Positions 38,131 to 46,147 of a stretch of DNA of 64,000 nucleotides are shown here, piece after piece; the first letter of the stretch is position 1; each line of letters begins with the position of its first letter. The stretch covers positions 27,207 through 91,206 of the forward strand of contig CAVRIA010000013.1 of the NCBI GenBank assembly GCA_963721115.1. Direction: 5' to 3'. The position numbers and the translations under genes were made by a program. Source of the DNA: CAVRIA01 sp963721115. GTDB lineage: Bacteria > Desulfobacterota > Binatia > HRBIN30 > CADEER01. The notes beneath the pieces were generated by a model. That model was not told where the DNA came from, ran no database searches, and worked only from the letters and a program-made list of their open reading frames with translations.

Positions 38131-39204
38131 TCACCCCGGCCCGGGAAGGTTGCGGGCAGCTTCGAACGACGGGTGACGGCGTGACGAGTCGGCCGGGGCG
38201 GCGAGGGACGTGCCGGAGGCGGCGGGCAGGCGCAGCGTGAAACAGGCGCCGCCGCCGCGCGCCTCGCCGGCGTCGAGGCGGCCGCCGTGCGCCTCGACGA
38301 TCTGGCGGGCGACGGCGAGCCCCAGCCCGGTTCCGCGCGGTCGGGTCGTGAAGAACGGCTCGAAGATCTTGGCGCGCAGCTCGGGCGCTACGCCGGGCCC
38401 CGAGTCGGCGACGTCGATCTCGACGGCGTCCCCGGTTCGGCGCGCCGCGAGAAAGATCTCGCCGCCGCGCGGCACCGCCTCGACCGCATTGGTCAGCAGG
38501 CCGAGCAGCACCTGGCTGACCAGGTCGGGATCGGCGCGCACGGTGGCGTCGTCGTCGCGTTCGTCGCGGCGCACGCGCACGCGCTTGTTCACCATCTCCT
38601 CGCCGGCGAGGAGCAGCGCGCGCTCGAGGAGCTCGCGCACCGGAACGGCGCGGGGGACGATCTGCGGCGGCCGTGCGAAGGCGAGCAGGGAGGTGATCAC
38701 GCTGCCCAGCCGGTCGATCTCGGCGAGGATGAAGGAGCACGCCTGGCGGCCGTCCTCTCCCGGGTCCGGCAACGTTTCGCCGAGGTTCTGCGCCGCCGAG
38801 CGCATGACCGCGAGCGGGTTTCGCACCTCGTGCGCGATGGTCGCCGCGAGCTGGCCGAGCGCGGCCAGCTTCTCGGCTTGCACCAGCCGAGCCCGGGCGG
38901 CGTTGATCGTCTCCATCTGCGCTTGCACGAGGGCGGCGTTCTCGCGGTCACGGCGCCGGCCCTCGATGACGCGTCCGAGCAGGTAACCGAGCAGGGCGAA
39001 GGACGGGCCGAAATACGCCCCGACGAGCAGAGAGGCGTCGCGGCCGTTGATCTCGAATCGGATCCCGAGGGGATTCATGAGCGCGGCATCGGCGAAGCCG
39101 ACGAGAATGCCGCCGAGCAATCCCCACCAGCGCCACGCCGTGCCGGAGCGCTGGTGGGGGCCGGAGATCGGTGCCGGTGTCGGGTGAAGTGGGGCCTCGT
39201 TCAT
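38131..39204 (-). CDS. NtrB-type sensor histidine kinase
   Basis: The protein has 357 residues from the ATG at 39204, with GAGGA upstream. Two or so membrane helices span residues 27-80. A coiled coil leads to the H box (TIAHEVRNPLAVM, His125). HATPase_c follows with LGLLTNAVEAVPRGG, DSGPGVAPELRAKIFEPFFTT, and GTGLGLAVARQIVEAHGG. This HEVRNPL/GTGLGL type resembles kinases that control NtrC-family regulators. No partner regulator is adjacent. It is divergent from the DUF2834 gene. The 264-nt gap to the hybrid kinase has no recognisable gene. Confidence 0.88.
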   Translation of the reverse strand: MNEAPLHPTPAPISGPHQRSGTAWRWWGLLGGILVGFADAALMNPLGIRFEINGRDASLLVGAYFGPSFALLGYLLGRVIEGRRRDRENAALVQAQMETINAARARLVQAEKLAALGQLAATIAHEVRNPLAVMRSAAQNLGETLPDPGEDGRQACSFILAEIDRLGSVITSLLAFARPPQIVPRAVPVRELLERALLLAGEEMVNKRVRVRRDERDDDATVRADPDLVSQVLLGLLTNAVEAVPRGGEIFLAARRTGDAVEIDVADSGPGVAPELRAKIFEPFFTTRPRGTGLGLAVARQIVEAHGGRLDAGEARGGGACFTLRLPAASGTSLAAPADSSRRHPSFEAARNLPGPG

Positions 39205-39469
39205 CGCGGATCCTCGCCGAGAAGACGGATACCAGCAACACGTGGGCCCGGACCACGGCACCAGGCAGAAATTCTCGCGCCGCGGTGCCGCGGCCCGCAA
39301 GAGCGCGCGCGGTGTTGCGGTCGTGCAACGGCGCTGTCGACGCGGCGCAACGCGGCGGCGGCCGCCGAGCGTAGCGAGGAAGAGGCGTTCGAGCGACTCG
39401 CCGGCACGCGAATTGGAACAGGTGCGGTGAGAGCGCACTGGGGCGCTCCCGGAACGAAAGGAGTGTCGA

Positions 39470-39802
39470 ATGAACGCGAAGCAGATCGGTCTGTCCTTTC
39501 TCCTGCTCGATTTCCTCGGGCTCACCGCGTACGTCGTGCACCTCTACGGCTACGTCGGGTTCTTCGAGCTGATCACGGCCAATGCGGCGGTCATGGTCGC
39601 GTTCGCCGATCTGGTGATCGCGCTCGGCCTGATCACCTTCTGGATGTGGCAGGACGCGCGCGACCGCGGCTGGTCGCCGCTGCCCTACGTGCTTCTGACC
39701 CTGACTCTCGGCAGCACCGGACCGCTCCTCTACCTGATCCGCCGCGCCGGGGAAGAGAGCGAGCCCGCGGCCGACATCGCCGGTTACCCGGCCCGTCTCT
39801 AG
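39470..39802 (+). CDS. small DUF2834-like membrane protein
   Basis: The protein has 110 residues, with AAAGGAG upstream of the ATG. Three hydrophobic segments are evident (LSFLLLDFLGLTAYVVHLYG, VMVAFADLVIALGLITFWMW, and PYVLLTLTLGSTGPLLYLI), with DARDRG in the cytoplasmic-type loop. This fits the DUF2834 family of three-helix inner-membrane proteins. The function is unknown. It is followed by an inverted repeat and a convergent gene. Confidence 0.75.
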   Translation: MNAKQIGLSFLLLDFLGLTAYVVHLYGYVGFFELITANAAVMVAFADLVIALGLITFWMWQDARDRGWSPLPYVLLTLTLGSTGPLLYLIRRAGEESEPAADIAGYPARL

Positions 39803-39855
39803 CTGACGCCCAAGCGTCGTCGTCATCACGACTGAGCCGCGGAGCGGGTGATGCA

Positions 39856-39932
39856 AACCGGGAGGGCGAGGCTCACCCCGCCGCGCGCCACTGCGCAAGT
39901 AAGCGGCGCACTGGGAGGCTCGCCCTCCGGTT
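39856..39932. repeat. inverted repeat between convergent genes
   Basis: AACCGGGAGGGCGAGGCTC (39856-39874) nearly complements GGAGGCTCGCCCTCCGGTT (39914-39932), with a GC-rich inner stem. The GGAGGGCGAGGCT core is of a type often dispersed between genes. It probably works as a bidirectional terminator. Confidence 0.6.
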
Positions 39933-39976
39933 GTCGGATCTCGGCGAAGGCCATTCTGAAACCGGTGGACCAGCGC

Positions 39977-40882
39977 CTACTGCTCGCAATCGCCGTTGCG
40001 CACCACGCGGTCGTGGATGCGCTGCATCAACGGCAGCAGGCGGTCGAGGGCGGCGTAGGGCAGCGGCTTCTCCTGCGAGAAGGTGAACTCCTCGTTCCGA
40101 CCGAGCTCGAGGCGCCAGCGCAAGGTGTACATCGTGCAGTTGCGGCAGGTGGTGTTGGGCGGCCGGCGCGGCAGCCTGGCGGCGCGCTCCGTGAGGAAGT
40201 CGTGCAGCGCCCGGTAGGCTTCGGCCATTTCCTCCTCGCTGCCCGACATGCTGCAGTAGGTGGCGTCGGGCGGCCGGGTCCGCTCCGCGATCGTATGATT
40301 GTCGCCGGTCGCGTCGACCGTGATCGTGTCGTAGGGCGTCTCCGAGCTTCCGTTCGTCGCTTGCAGGCTGAGAGAGAACGAAGGGGGTGGCGCGACCTTC
40401 TTCGCCGCGTCGCCGCCGGTGCTGCCGGGCTGGGCGCGGTAGAACATGGCCTGATAGATGAATCGCTGGCGCGGGACGTCGACGATGAGGTCGCTCCCGA
40501 CCATCGCCCCCCACCAGACGCGAACGAAGATCAATTCCTCGTTGATCCAGCGCGCGGTCGGCCTGGTCGTTCCGTGATCCTTCAGGGTCAGGCGAAGAAA
40601 GCGGTCGCCGCCGACGTCGACGTACAGGAAGCTCGTCCAGGGCCTGGGCGCGTCCGCGTCGGGGTAGCGAAACAGGAACGAGTACCGGCCGTTGGGAGAG
40701 CGGACGCGATCGGCGTACTCCCGGAACGGCAGGGCCCAGTCGAGGGCGATGTGCTCGGCGAAGCGCTGTTCGAACGGGCGATGCGACAGGGTGATGGTCT
40801 TGCCGGCCGCGGTTGCGCTCGCCGCCGATGCCAGCAGGACGGCCAGAACGAGGCACCCTCGCGTGGCGAAGAGGCGAGGCAT
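39977..40882 (-). CDS. secreted protein of unknown function
   Basis: The protein has 301 residues. A signal peptide (LVLAVLLASAASATAAG) is cleaved near residue 26. The mature part is beta-rich (RYSFLFRYPDADAPRPWTSF, then LYVDVGGDRFLRLTLKDHG) with ELIFVRVWWGAMVGSDLIVD. Near the C-terminus a CRNC pair and a final GDCEQ give the only clustered Cys residues. No catalytic motif is recognised. It may be a periplasmic or secreted protein with a lipocalin-like or sandwich fold, which is a guess from strand content. It lies 75 nt before mgtE's 3' end on the same strand. Confidence 0.6.
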   Translation of the reverse strand: MPRLFATRGCLVLAVLLASAASATAAGKTITLSHRPFEQRFAEHIALDWALPFREYADRVRSPNGRYSFLFRYPDADAPRPWTSFLYVDVGGDRFLRLTLKDHGTTRPTARWINEELIFVRVWWGAMVGSDLIVDVPRQRFIYQAMFYRAQPGSTGGDAAKKVAPPPSFSLSLQATNGSSETPYDTITVDATGDNHTIAERTRPPDATYCSMSGSEEEMAEAYRALHDFLTERAARLPRRPPNTTCRNCTMYTLRWRLELGRNEEFTFSQEKPLPYAALDRLLPLMQRIHDRVVRNGDCEQ

Positions 40883-40957
40883 ACGACCTTCATGCTGGGA
40901 AGTGCGTGCCGTATCAAGCCGCGCGGCCTCGCTTCCGCAACGTGGCTCCCGGGTCGC

Positions 40958-42292
40958 TCACAGCAGGGTGCCGCGCAGGAGGAAGCTGGCCACCGAGAAG
41001 TAGATCACCAGGCCGGTGACGTCGACCAGCGTGGCGACGAACGGCGCCGACGCGCTGGCGGGGTCGAAGTTGAGCCGGCGCAGCAGGAAGGGAAGCAGGG
41101 AACCGGTCAGCGTGCCGAAGGTGACGACCCCGAGCAGGCTGCTGGCCACGGTCAGGGCGACCAGCATGTAGTGCGGGCCATAGAGGGAGAACAGACGCTG
41201 CCACACGAGGATCCGCATCAGTCCGATGGTGGCGAGAATCGTTCCCAGCGCCAGGCCGGAGGCGAACTCGCGCCGGACCACGCGCCACCAGTCGCGCAGC
41301 CGCACCTCGCCGAGGGCCATGGCGCGGATGACGAGGGTGGACGCCTGCGAGCCGGAGTTGCCGCCGCTGCTGATGATGAGCGGTACGAACAGCGCCAGCA
41401 CGACGGCGCGTGCGATCTCGTCCTCGAAGTACGACATCGCGGTGGCGGTCAGCATCTCGCCCAGGAAGAGCGCGGCGAGCCAGCCGCCGCGCTTTCGCGT
41501 CATGCGCAGGAAGCTGGTGTCCAGATAGGGAGCGTCGAGAGCCTCCATGCCGCCCAGCTTCTGGATGTCCTCGGTGGCCTCTTCCTGGACGACGTCGACG
41601 ATGTCGTCGATGGTGACGACGCCCTTCATGCGGCCCTCGCCGTCGACCACGGGAAGGGCCAGGAAGTGGTGGGCGGAGAAGACGCGGCTGACCGACTCCT
41701 GGTCCTGTTCCTCGGTCACCGTCACGAGATCGGTGCGCATGATGTCGGCGACCTTCTGGTCGGCGCTGGCGGCGAAGAGGTCGCGGAACGAAACCGTGCC
41801 GAGCAGGTGCTGCTGACCGTCCAGCACGTAGGCGTAGTAGGTGCCGCCGTGCTCGCGCGCGTAACGGCGCAGGTAGCTGATGGCTTCGTCGAGGGTCATC
41901 TCCGGGCGCAGGCGGGCGTAGCGCGGATTCATCAGTCCGCCGGCCTGGTCCTCGGCGTAGGTGAGCAGCCCGCTCACTTCCTTGCGCGTCGGCTCGTCCA
42001 GCAGGGCCAGCAGGCCGGCCCGGTCCTCTTCCGGAGCCTCCTGAATGAGGTCGGCGGCGTCGTCGGGAGGGAGCAGGCGCATCCACGAACGGCGCTCGTT
42101 GGAGGGCAGCGCCAGGAGGAGCTCGGTCTGGTCGTGCGTCGGCAGGGCGAGAAAGAGGTCCTCGGCCTCGTCGCGCGGCAGGATCCGGAAGCCCTCGAGG
42201 CGCTCTTCCAGGTCGAGCAGCGGCCAGCTCGCCAGCATCTCGGCCAGGGACAGCTCCTGGCCCTGCTCGGACGAGTCGTGCGCGGGCATCAT
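40958..42292 (-). CDS. mgtE: MgtE-family Mg2+ channel/transporter
   Basis: The protein has 444 residues and full-length domain order: N-terminal helical superhelix (15-130, LLDLEERLEGFRILPRDEA), two CBS domains (140-265, VADIMRTDLVTVTEEQDQE and VVDGEGRMKGVVTIDDIVD), the plug helix, and a five-helix membrane domain with GEMLTATAMSYFE and SSGGNSGSQASTL. MgtE dimers admit Mg2+ and are gated by cytoplasmic Mg2+ bound between N and CBS domains. No good ribosome-binding site precedes the ATG at 42292. Instead the ATG overlaps the stop of an upstream 30-codon ORF, which suggests translational coupling. Confidence 0.93.
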   Translation of the reverse strand: MMPAHDSSEQGQELSLAEMLASWPLLDLEERLEGFRILPRDEAEDLFLALPTHDQTELLLALPSNERRSWMRLLPPDDAADLIQEAPEEDRAGLLALLDEPTRKEVSGLLTYAEDQAGGLMNPRYARLRPEMTLDEAISYLRRYAREHGGTYYAYVLDGQQHLLGTVSFRDLFAASADQKVADIMRTDLVTVTEEQDQESVSRVFSAHHFLALPVVDGEGRMKGVVTIDDIVDVVQEEATEDIQKLGGMEALDAPYLDTSFLRMTRKRGGWLAALFLGEMLTATAMSYFEDEIARAVVLALFVPLIISSGGNSGSQASTLVIRAMALGEVRLRDWWRVVRREFASGLALGTILATIGLMRILVWQRLFSLYGPHYMLVALTVASSLLGVVTFGTLTGSLLPFLLRRLNFDPASASAPFVATLVDVTGLVIYFSVASFLLRGTLL

Positions 42293-42381
42293 GAGACCGC
42301 GCCCCCGCGGCGACGATTGCCGCGCTGCGAGACGGCCGGCCGGGATTCCCGATGACGACGAAGAGTGTTTGCGTTCTGCAT
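42289..42381 (-). CDS. leader ORF upstream of mgtE
   Basis: The ATG at 42381 has GTGGAGG 7 nt upstream and opens a 30-codon Arg-rich peptide (begins MQNANTLRRHRESRP). Its TGA overlaps the first mgtE ATG (ATGATG), so ribosomes finishing the leader could restart on mgtE. The peptide itself resembles nothing I know and is not Pro/Asp/Glu-rich as in MgtL. The leader's ribosome-binding site lies inside a hairpin. Confidence 0.5.
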   Translation of the reverse strand: MQNANTLRRHRESRPAVSQRGNRRRGGAVS

Positions 42382-42423
42382 GGTCGAACCTCCACCCGCC
42401 TCGCGGGCGGCTGACGTTCGACC
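42382..42423 (-). promoter_or_regulatory. hairpin enclosing the ribosome-binding site of the mgtE leader ORF
   Basis: GGTCGAAC (42382-42389) and GTTCGACC (42416-42423) form a perfect outer 8-bp stem. CCGCC/GGCGG (42396-42400 and 42406-42410) forms an inner stem. The GGAGG of the leader ORF lies in the bulge between them, and the outer stem ends at the base before the ATG. Folding would restrict ribosome access. Mg2+-dependent control is inference. Confidence 0.5.
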
Positions 42424-42545
42424 ACGCGGGAGGCGGCTAGGCGTCGGGGCGACTCGAAGAGCCGTTCCGTCTTGGGCCGTCGCTACTCATATGCTGGATT
42501 TTTTTCTGCACCCCGCTGCGGCGAAATGCAAGCGCGGGAATGCGT

Positions 42546-44043
42546 TCAGGCGCGGGCGGCGGCTTCGCAGCGGGAGATCACCTCATCGCGGTCGGGCGGG
42601 TCGGGCAGGGCGTAGCGGCGGTTGAACCAGCGCCCGCGCAGCATGACCCAGAGGGAGCGCAGCAGGACGCCGAGGTTGCCGAACGCCTTCTCGGGCGTCT
42701 CCAGCATGTTGAACATGCGCAGGAAGGCGCGGAAGACGACCGGGTCGGAGCGCGTTGCCGGCACCACGCCGTCGTCGAAGAACTTCTGGCGCAGGCGGGC
42801 GCGCCAGCCGGCGCGGCTGGCGTCCCTCCGCCTTGCGGACCGCCTCGCGGTCGGCGAACACCGAGGCGCGGTAGAAAGGCTCGATCTCGGCGCGCGCCCG
42901 GCGGTCGAGGTCCACCGCCGCGGCGGCCGGGTCGCTTGGATGCTCGTCGAGCGCCCTACCGAGCATATCGGCGTGAAGGAAGGCCTGGGCGCAGCCGCGG
43001 CCGTACAGCGGGTTGGTGCAGTAGGCCGCGTCGCCGAGGACGAAGAAGCCGACCGCGACCGGCTCGCCGTCGATCACGAAGCGGCGCAGGCGGTTGATCA
43101 GTCCGCCCATCGCCTGCACCGGATGGGTCGCGTCGCCGATCGGCTCGGCGATCTCGGGCGCCACCCAGGGTGCCATACCGGGGATGGATCGCACCATCTC
43201 GTCGAAGGCTTCGACGCGCGCCAGGACCTTGAGACGCGGTACGGCGAGCGGAACCGCGAGGGTGATCGAGAAGGTCCGGTCGTCGGCGGGAAAGACGGCG
43301 TACTTGATCCAGTTGAAGTCCGCCGCGGTCGGATGGACGCTGCGCGGCGGCTCGCCGGCGCCGGGCCGGAAACGGTAGAACCTCGTATAGTACACGATTC
43401 CCGACGGCTCGACGCGCTCCAGCGGCGGCCGCGCCCCGATCGCCGACAGCCACTCGACCGCCTTCGAGCCGCGCCCGCTGGCGTCGACGACGATGTCCGC
43501 CTCCTCGACGGCGGTCTCTTCGCCCACCTGGTAGCGCACGCCGCGCACTACGGGAGGGGAGAGCGGGAAGCTGAGCAGATGGCGCACGACCGCGCCGGGG
43601 ACGAAGCGGACCCGCCCGCTCTCCAGAATTGCCTTGCGCACGACCCACTCGAAGGTGGTGCGCCGGCAGCCCAGGGCGACCAGGTCCTCGTCGCCCGGCT
43701 CGGGCTCGAGCGGGGGCAAGGTCAGAGGCGGTCGGTCGGTCATGCGCAGCTCGCTCGCGCCGGCGTCGAGGAGCGCGTGCAGCAGATCCGGGTAATGGTC
43801 GCGAAGCAGGCTGCGCAGGCGGCCCAGGAAGGCGTGCGAGTGCCGCGCCTGAGGTGCGCCCTTGCGCTTCCAGCTGGAGAAGGCCGCTCCGGGGCTCTCG
43901 GCGACCGGCTCGGCGTCGCGTTCGAGCACGGTCACCTGCGCGCCGCGGTCGCTGAGAACGCGCGCCGCGGCCAGGCCGGTGATGCCGCCGCCGATGACGA
44001 TGGCGCGGCGGCCGTCGAGGGAGAAGCTCCGGCGGCTGTTCAC
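42546..44043 (-). CDS. FAD-dependent oxidoreductase (geranylgeranyl-reductase / halogenase-like; frame break)
   Basis: The reconstructed protein is about 498 residues. The N-terminus has a Rossmann fold (AIVIGGGITGLAAARVLSDRG, then VTVLERD). VVDASGRGSKAVEWL and VGFFVLGDAAYCTNPLYGRG are the FAD-binding C-terminal motifs of the group 2 monooxygenase/GGR/tryptophan-halogenase superfamily. No halogenase WxWxIP motif is seen. An extra base near 42825 throws the last 75 codons out of frame; the correct end reads VFRAFLRMFNMLETPEKAFG and so on to AARA at 42546. It lies 12 nt after a zinc-ribbon gene, downstream of a haem-oxygenase-like gene, and probably oxidises or reduces a small hydrophobic molecule. 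Confidence 0.8.
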
Positions 44044-44055
44044 TGCGGCACCGCT

Positions 44056-44259
44056 TCAGTTGCTCACCAGCTCGACGTCGGAGCTGTCGCACTCGGGGCA
44101 CAGCGGATGCCGCCGCCGTACCTCGAAGACCTTGCCGCACTGCCGGCACTCGAAGACATAGGGCTCGGCGGGCAGCGGGATCGGGTTCTTCGCCGCGCCG
44201 CGAGAGGCGGACTTTGCCGTGTCGCGCACGCGGCGCGAAAACCAACTCCAGAGATTCAT
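44056..44259 (-). CDS. small zinc-ribbon protein
   Basis: The protein has 67 residues. A C-terminal zinc ribbon (YVFECRQCGKVFEVRRRHPLCPECDSSDVELV) has two CxxC pairs spaced as in FmdB/rubredoxin-like ribbons. The first 25 residues form a basic, Trp-containing amphipathic helix (MNLWSWFSRRVRD). It could bind Zn or Fe; a redox or regulatory role for the adjacent FAD enzyme is possible but unproven. It lies 12 nt before the FAD oxidoreductase gene and 78 nt after the haem-oxygenase-like gene. Confidence 0.75.
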   Translation of the reverse strand: MNLWSWFSRRVRDTAKSASRGAAKNPIPLPAEPYVFECRQCGKVFEVRRRHPLCPECDSSDVELVSN

Positions 44260-44337
44260 CGACCTCGACCGGTGTGGGTTGTGGCTACCAGAGTAACAAG
44301 ACGCACTGGTTTGGAAAGTTCTTTCGGGCGCGAAAGC

Positions 44338-45063
44338 TCAGTGAACGGGGGAGTCGAGGAAGCGGTCGTACCCCTCGGTCATCCCCGAGTGGGCGACGAC
44401 GCTGAAGCGGAAGGCGCGCCGGATGCGGGCCTGCTGCTCGCGCGTCTGGCCGCACAGCGTCAGGGCCTTCTCCGCGTTCTCGCCGTGCTCCTCCTCGGCT
44501 TGCATGTGGATGGCCCAGAACTCCAGCGCGCCGTCGTCGATGCCGTAGTGCCGCCGCAGCCCGTCGTGCAGGACCTTGGCGCCGTTCGGGCGTCCCGGCA
44601 CCTCCATCTCCACCGCCAGGCCGAACGCGCCCAGCCCCTCCTCGAAGGAGTTGCGGCAGTAGTACCCCATGGCCGACGCCGCGCCGATCGTGGAGGGCAG
44701 GGGCAGGTGATCGAGCAGCTCTTCGCGCGCGATGCCCATGCCGCGGCAGAACTGCAGATAGAGGTCATGGTGCTCGGCCTCGCGGATGTAGCCCATCTCG
44801 CCTGCCAGGTTGCGGGCGATGAGCTTGTAGATCTCGCGGTCGGGAAGGATGGGAGCCGACGCCAACCAGGCGGCGATGGTCGGGATGGCGGGCTCGACGT
44901 AATAGTAGAAGTCCTTGACCCAGAGCTTGAGCTGCCGATCGTTCAGCTTGCCGGTCACCAGCCCGCGCAGGAAATGGCTCTGTGGCGCGTGGTCGCGCTT
45001 GAAGGCGACGCACTCGTCGAGGAACTCGCCGGCGGTCAGCGCGCGATCGGTCACGAGGCTCAT
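44338..45063 (-). CDS. TenA/PqqC-like iron-containing oxidoreductase (haem-oxygenase-like fold)
   Basis: The protein has 241 residues from the ATG at 45063, with GGAGGAGGGA upstream. It is all-helical. HAPQSHFLRGLVTGKLNDRQLKLWVKDFYYYVEPAIPTI is the usual opening of PqqC/CADD-like proteins (shown here as consecutive parts HAPQSHFLRGLV and KLWVKDFYYYVE). GEMGYIREAEHHDLY and HMQAEEEHGENA provide the Glu/His residues expected to bind two irons in haem-oxygenase-like diiron oxidases. Family members include PqqC, CADD, UndA and SznF. The product is unknown. First gene of an apparent three-gene set with the zinc-ribbon and FAD genes. Confidence 0.8.
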   Translation of the reverse strand: MSLVTDRALTAGEFLDECVAFKRDHAPQSHFLRGLVTGKLNDRQLKLWVKDFYYYVEPAIPTIAAWLASAPILPDREIYKLIARNLAGEMGYIREAEHHDLYLQFCRGMGIAREELLDHLPLPSTIGAASAMGYYCRNSFEEGLGAFGLAVEMEVPGRPNGAKVLHDGLRRHYGIDDGALEFWAIHMQAEEEHGENAEKALTLCGQTREQQARIRRAFRFSVVAHSGMTEGYDRFLDSPVH

Positions 45064-45143
45064 TCGTCTTCCCTCCTCCGCGAAGATGGACGGGACGAGG
45101 ATAGTGCGTCGGGCGGAGGGTGTCCAATGGAAGGGGTGCGGAG

Positions 45144-45207
45144 GTGTTGACGTGTTGACGTGTTGACGTGCTGACGTGCTGACGTGCTGACGTACGGACG
45201 TGCTGAC
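45144..45207. repeat. 8-bp tandem repeat
   Basis: About eight head-to-tail copies of GTGTTGAC / GTGCTGAC. One unit is degenerate (GTACGGAC). It lies 80 nt upstream of the haem-oxygenase-like gene, so copy number could affect its promoter spacing. Confidence 0.85.
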
Positions 45208-45285
45208 GTGCCAACCCCTAGCCTGGAACTCGCCCCGGGGCTGTGCCCGGGTTCGTAGGCAAAGGCTGGGGCTCGGGCTGAGGCT

Positions 45286-45423
45286 GGGGATCGATCCCAA
45301 AGATCGCGCGAAGCGCGCACCGTCCTCAGCCCGAGCCCGAGCCCGAGCCTCAGCCTCAGCCTGTTCCGGAAGTCCGTGTGTTTCTCAGCTCGAATGATCC
45401 GGCGCAGCCCGGGGGCGACACTA
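45286..45423 (-). repeat. interspersed repeat, copy A
   Basis: Read on the minus strand it begins with TAGTGTCGCCCCCGGGC, where TAG is the stop codon of the HAD gene. It continues through a GGCTGA/GGCTCG hexamer tract, a GCGCGCTTCGCGCG hairpin, and a GGGATCGATCCC palindrome. Copy B at 58616-58747 matches throughout except for a few substitutions and one hexamer. In copy A an extra 14-bp inverted repeat (45270-45283 with 45324-45337) extends the structure. It separates the HAD gene from the haem-oxygenase-like gene. Confidence 0.85.
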
Positions 45424-46104
45424 CCAGCCAACGGCTTGACCCCCTAACAGCGTGCTCAGTTGATCGAATCGGCCGATGATCGGACCCGCGTTTTCGATTT
45501 CGTCCCGATAGCCGTGGCCGTAGTCGCAGCCGATGAAGCGGCAGCCGACGGCGCGGGCCGCCTCGACGTCGCTCGAGCGGTCGCCGACCATGATCGTGCT
45601 CTCGGGGCCGAGACCGTAACGCTCGAGGTAGGCGCGCAGGATGGCGGTCTTGTCGCTCACCTGGTCGGCGGTGATGCGCTCGGCGAAGCAGTCGGCGAGA
45701 CCGTAGGTGGAGAGAACCGTCTCGATGTAGAGGCGCCGGCCGTTGGAGGCGACGGCCAGTACGCGGTCGCGCCGCAAAGCGCGCAGCGTCGGCTCGACGC
45801 CAGGGTAGAGGATCCCCTCCCGCGCCGCGACGCGCCGGCAGATCACCTCGAGCGTCTCGGCGTAGAGGAGCTGGACGGCCGCGTCGTCGACGCGCGGGAA
45901 CAGGCGGGCCAGGATCACCGGCACCGGCCAGCCGACGTGGTCGAGGATCTCCCTCGTCGACGGCACGCGCTCGAACGATCCCGGGCGCTTCTGCTCGACC
46001 AGCGCGATCGCCTCGCGGTAGGCCTCGCCGAGAAAGGGCTCGGCCGAGTAGATCACCCCGTCGAGGTCGAAGCAGATCAATCGGCCCCCGTCTGCCGTGC
46101 CCAT
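45421..46104 (-). CDS. HAD-superfamily phosphatase
   Basis: The protein has 227 residues. All four HAD motifs are visible: DLDGVIYS (nucleophile Asp14), VASNGRR, SDKTAIL with the Lys, and VGDRSSDVEAARAVG. The alpha-helical cap between motifs I and II fits the phosphoglycolate-phosphatase / beta-phosphoglucomutase type. Substrate is not predictable; general phosphatase or repair of phosphoglycolate is possible. The start is preceded by GGGGAAG. The gene lies 43 nt after the acyl-CoA synthetase on the same strand, so they are probably co-transcribed. Its stop codon is the first triplet of repeat copy A. Confidence 0.88.
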   Translation of the reverse strand: MGTADGGRLICFDLDGVIYSAEPFLGEAYREAIALVEQKRPGSFERVPSTREILDHVGWPVPVILARLFPRVDDAAVQLLYAETLEVICRRVAAREGILYPGVEPTLRALRRDRVLAVASNGRRLYIETVLSTYGLADCFAERITADQVSDKTAILRAYLERYGLGPESTIMVGDRSSDVEAARAVGCRFIGCDYGHGYRDEIENAGPIIGRFDQLSTLLGGQAVGW

Positions 46105-46147
46105 CGCGCTCTTCCCCTGCGTTCTCGAGACCGACCGAAGGCCCGTT

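Noticed and set aside
42382..42423. M-box riboswitch upstream of mgtE
   Set aside because: The structured part is only about 42 nt and lacks the three-stem core of the M-box.
45144..45207. Possible CRISPR array at the 8-bp repeats
   Set aside because: Units are contiguous without spacers and far too short. No cas gene is present in the window.
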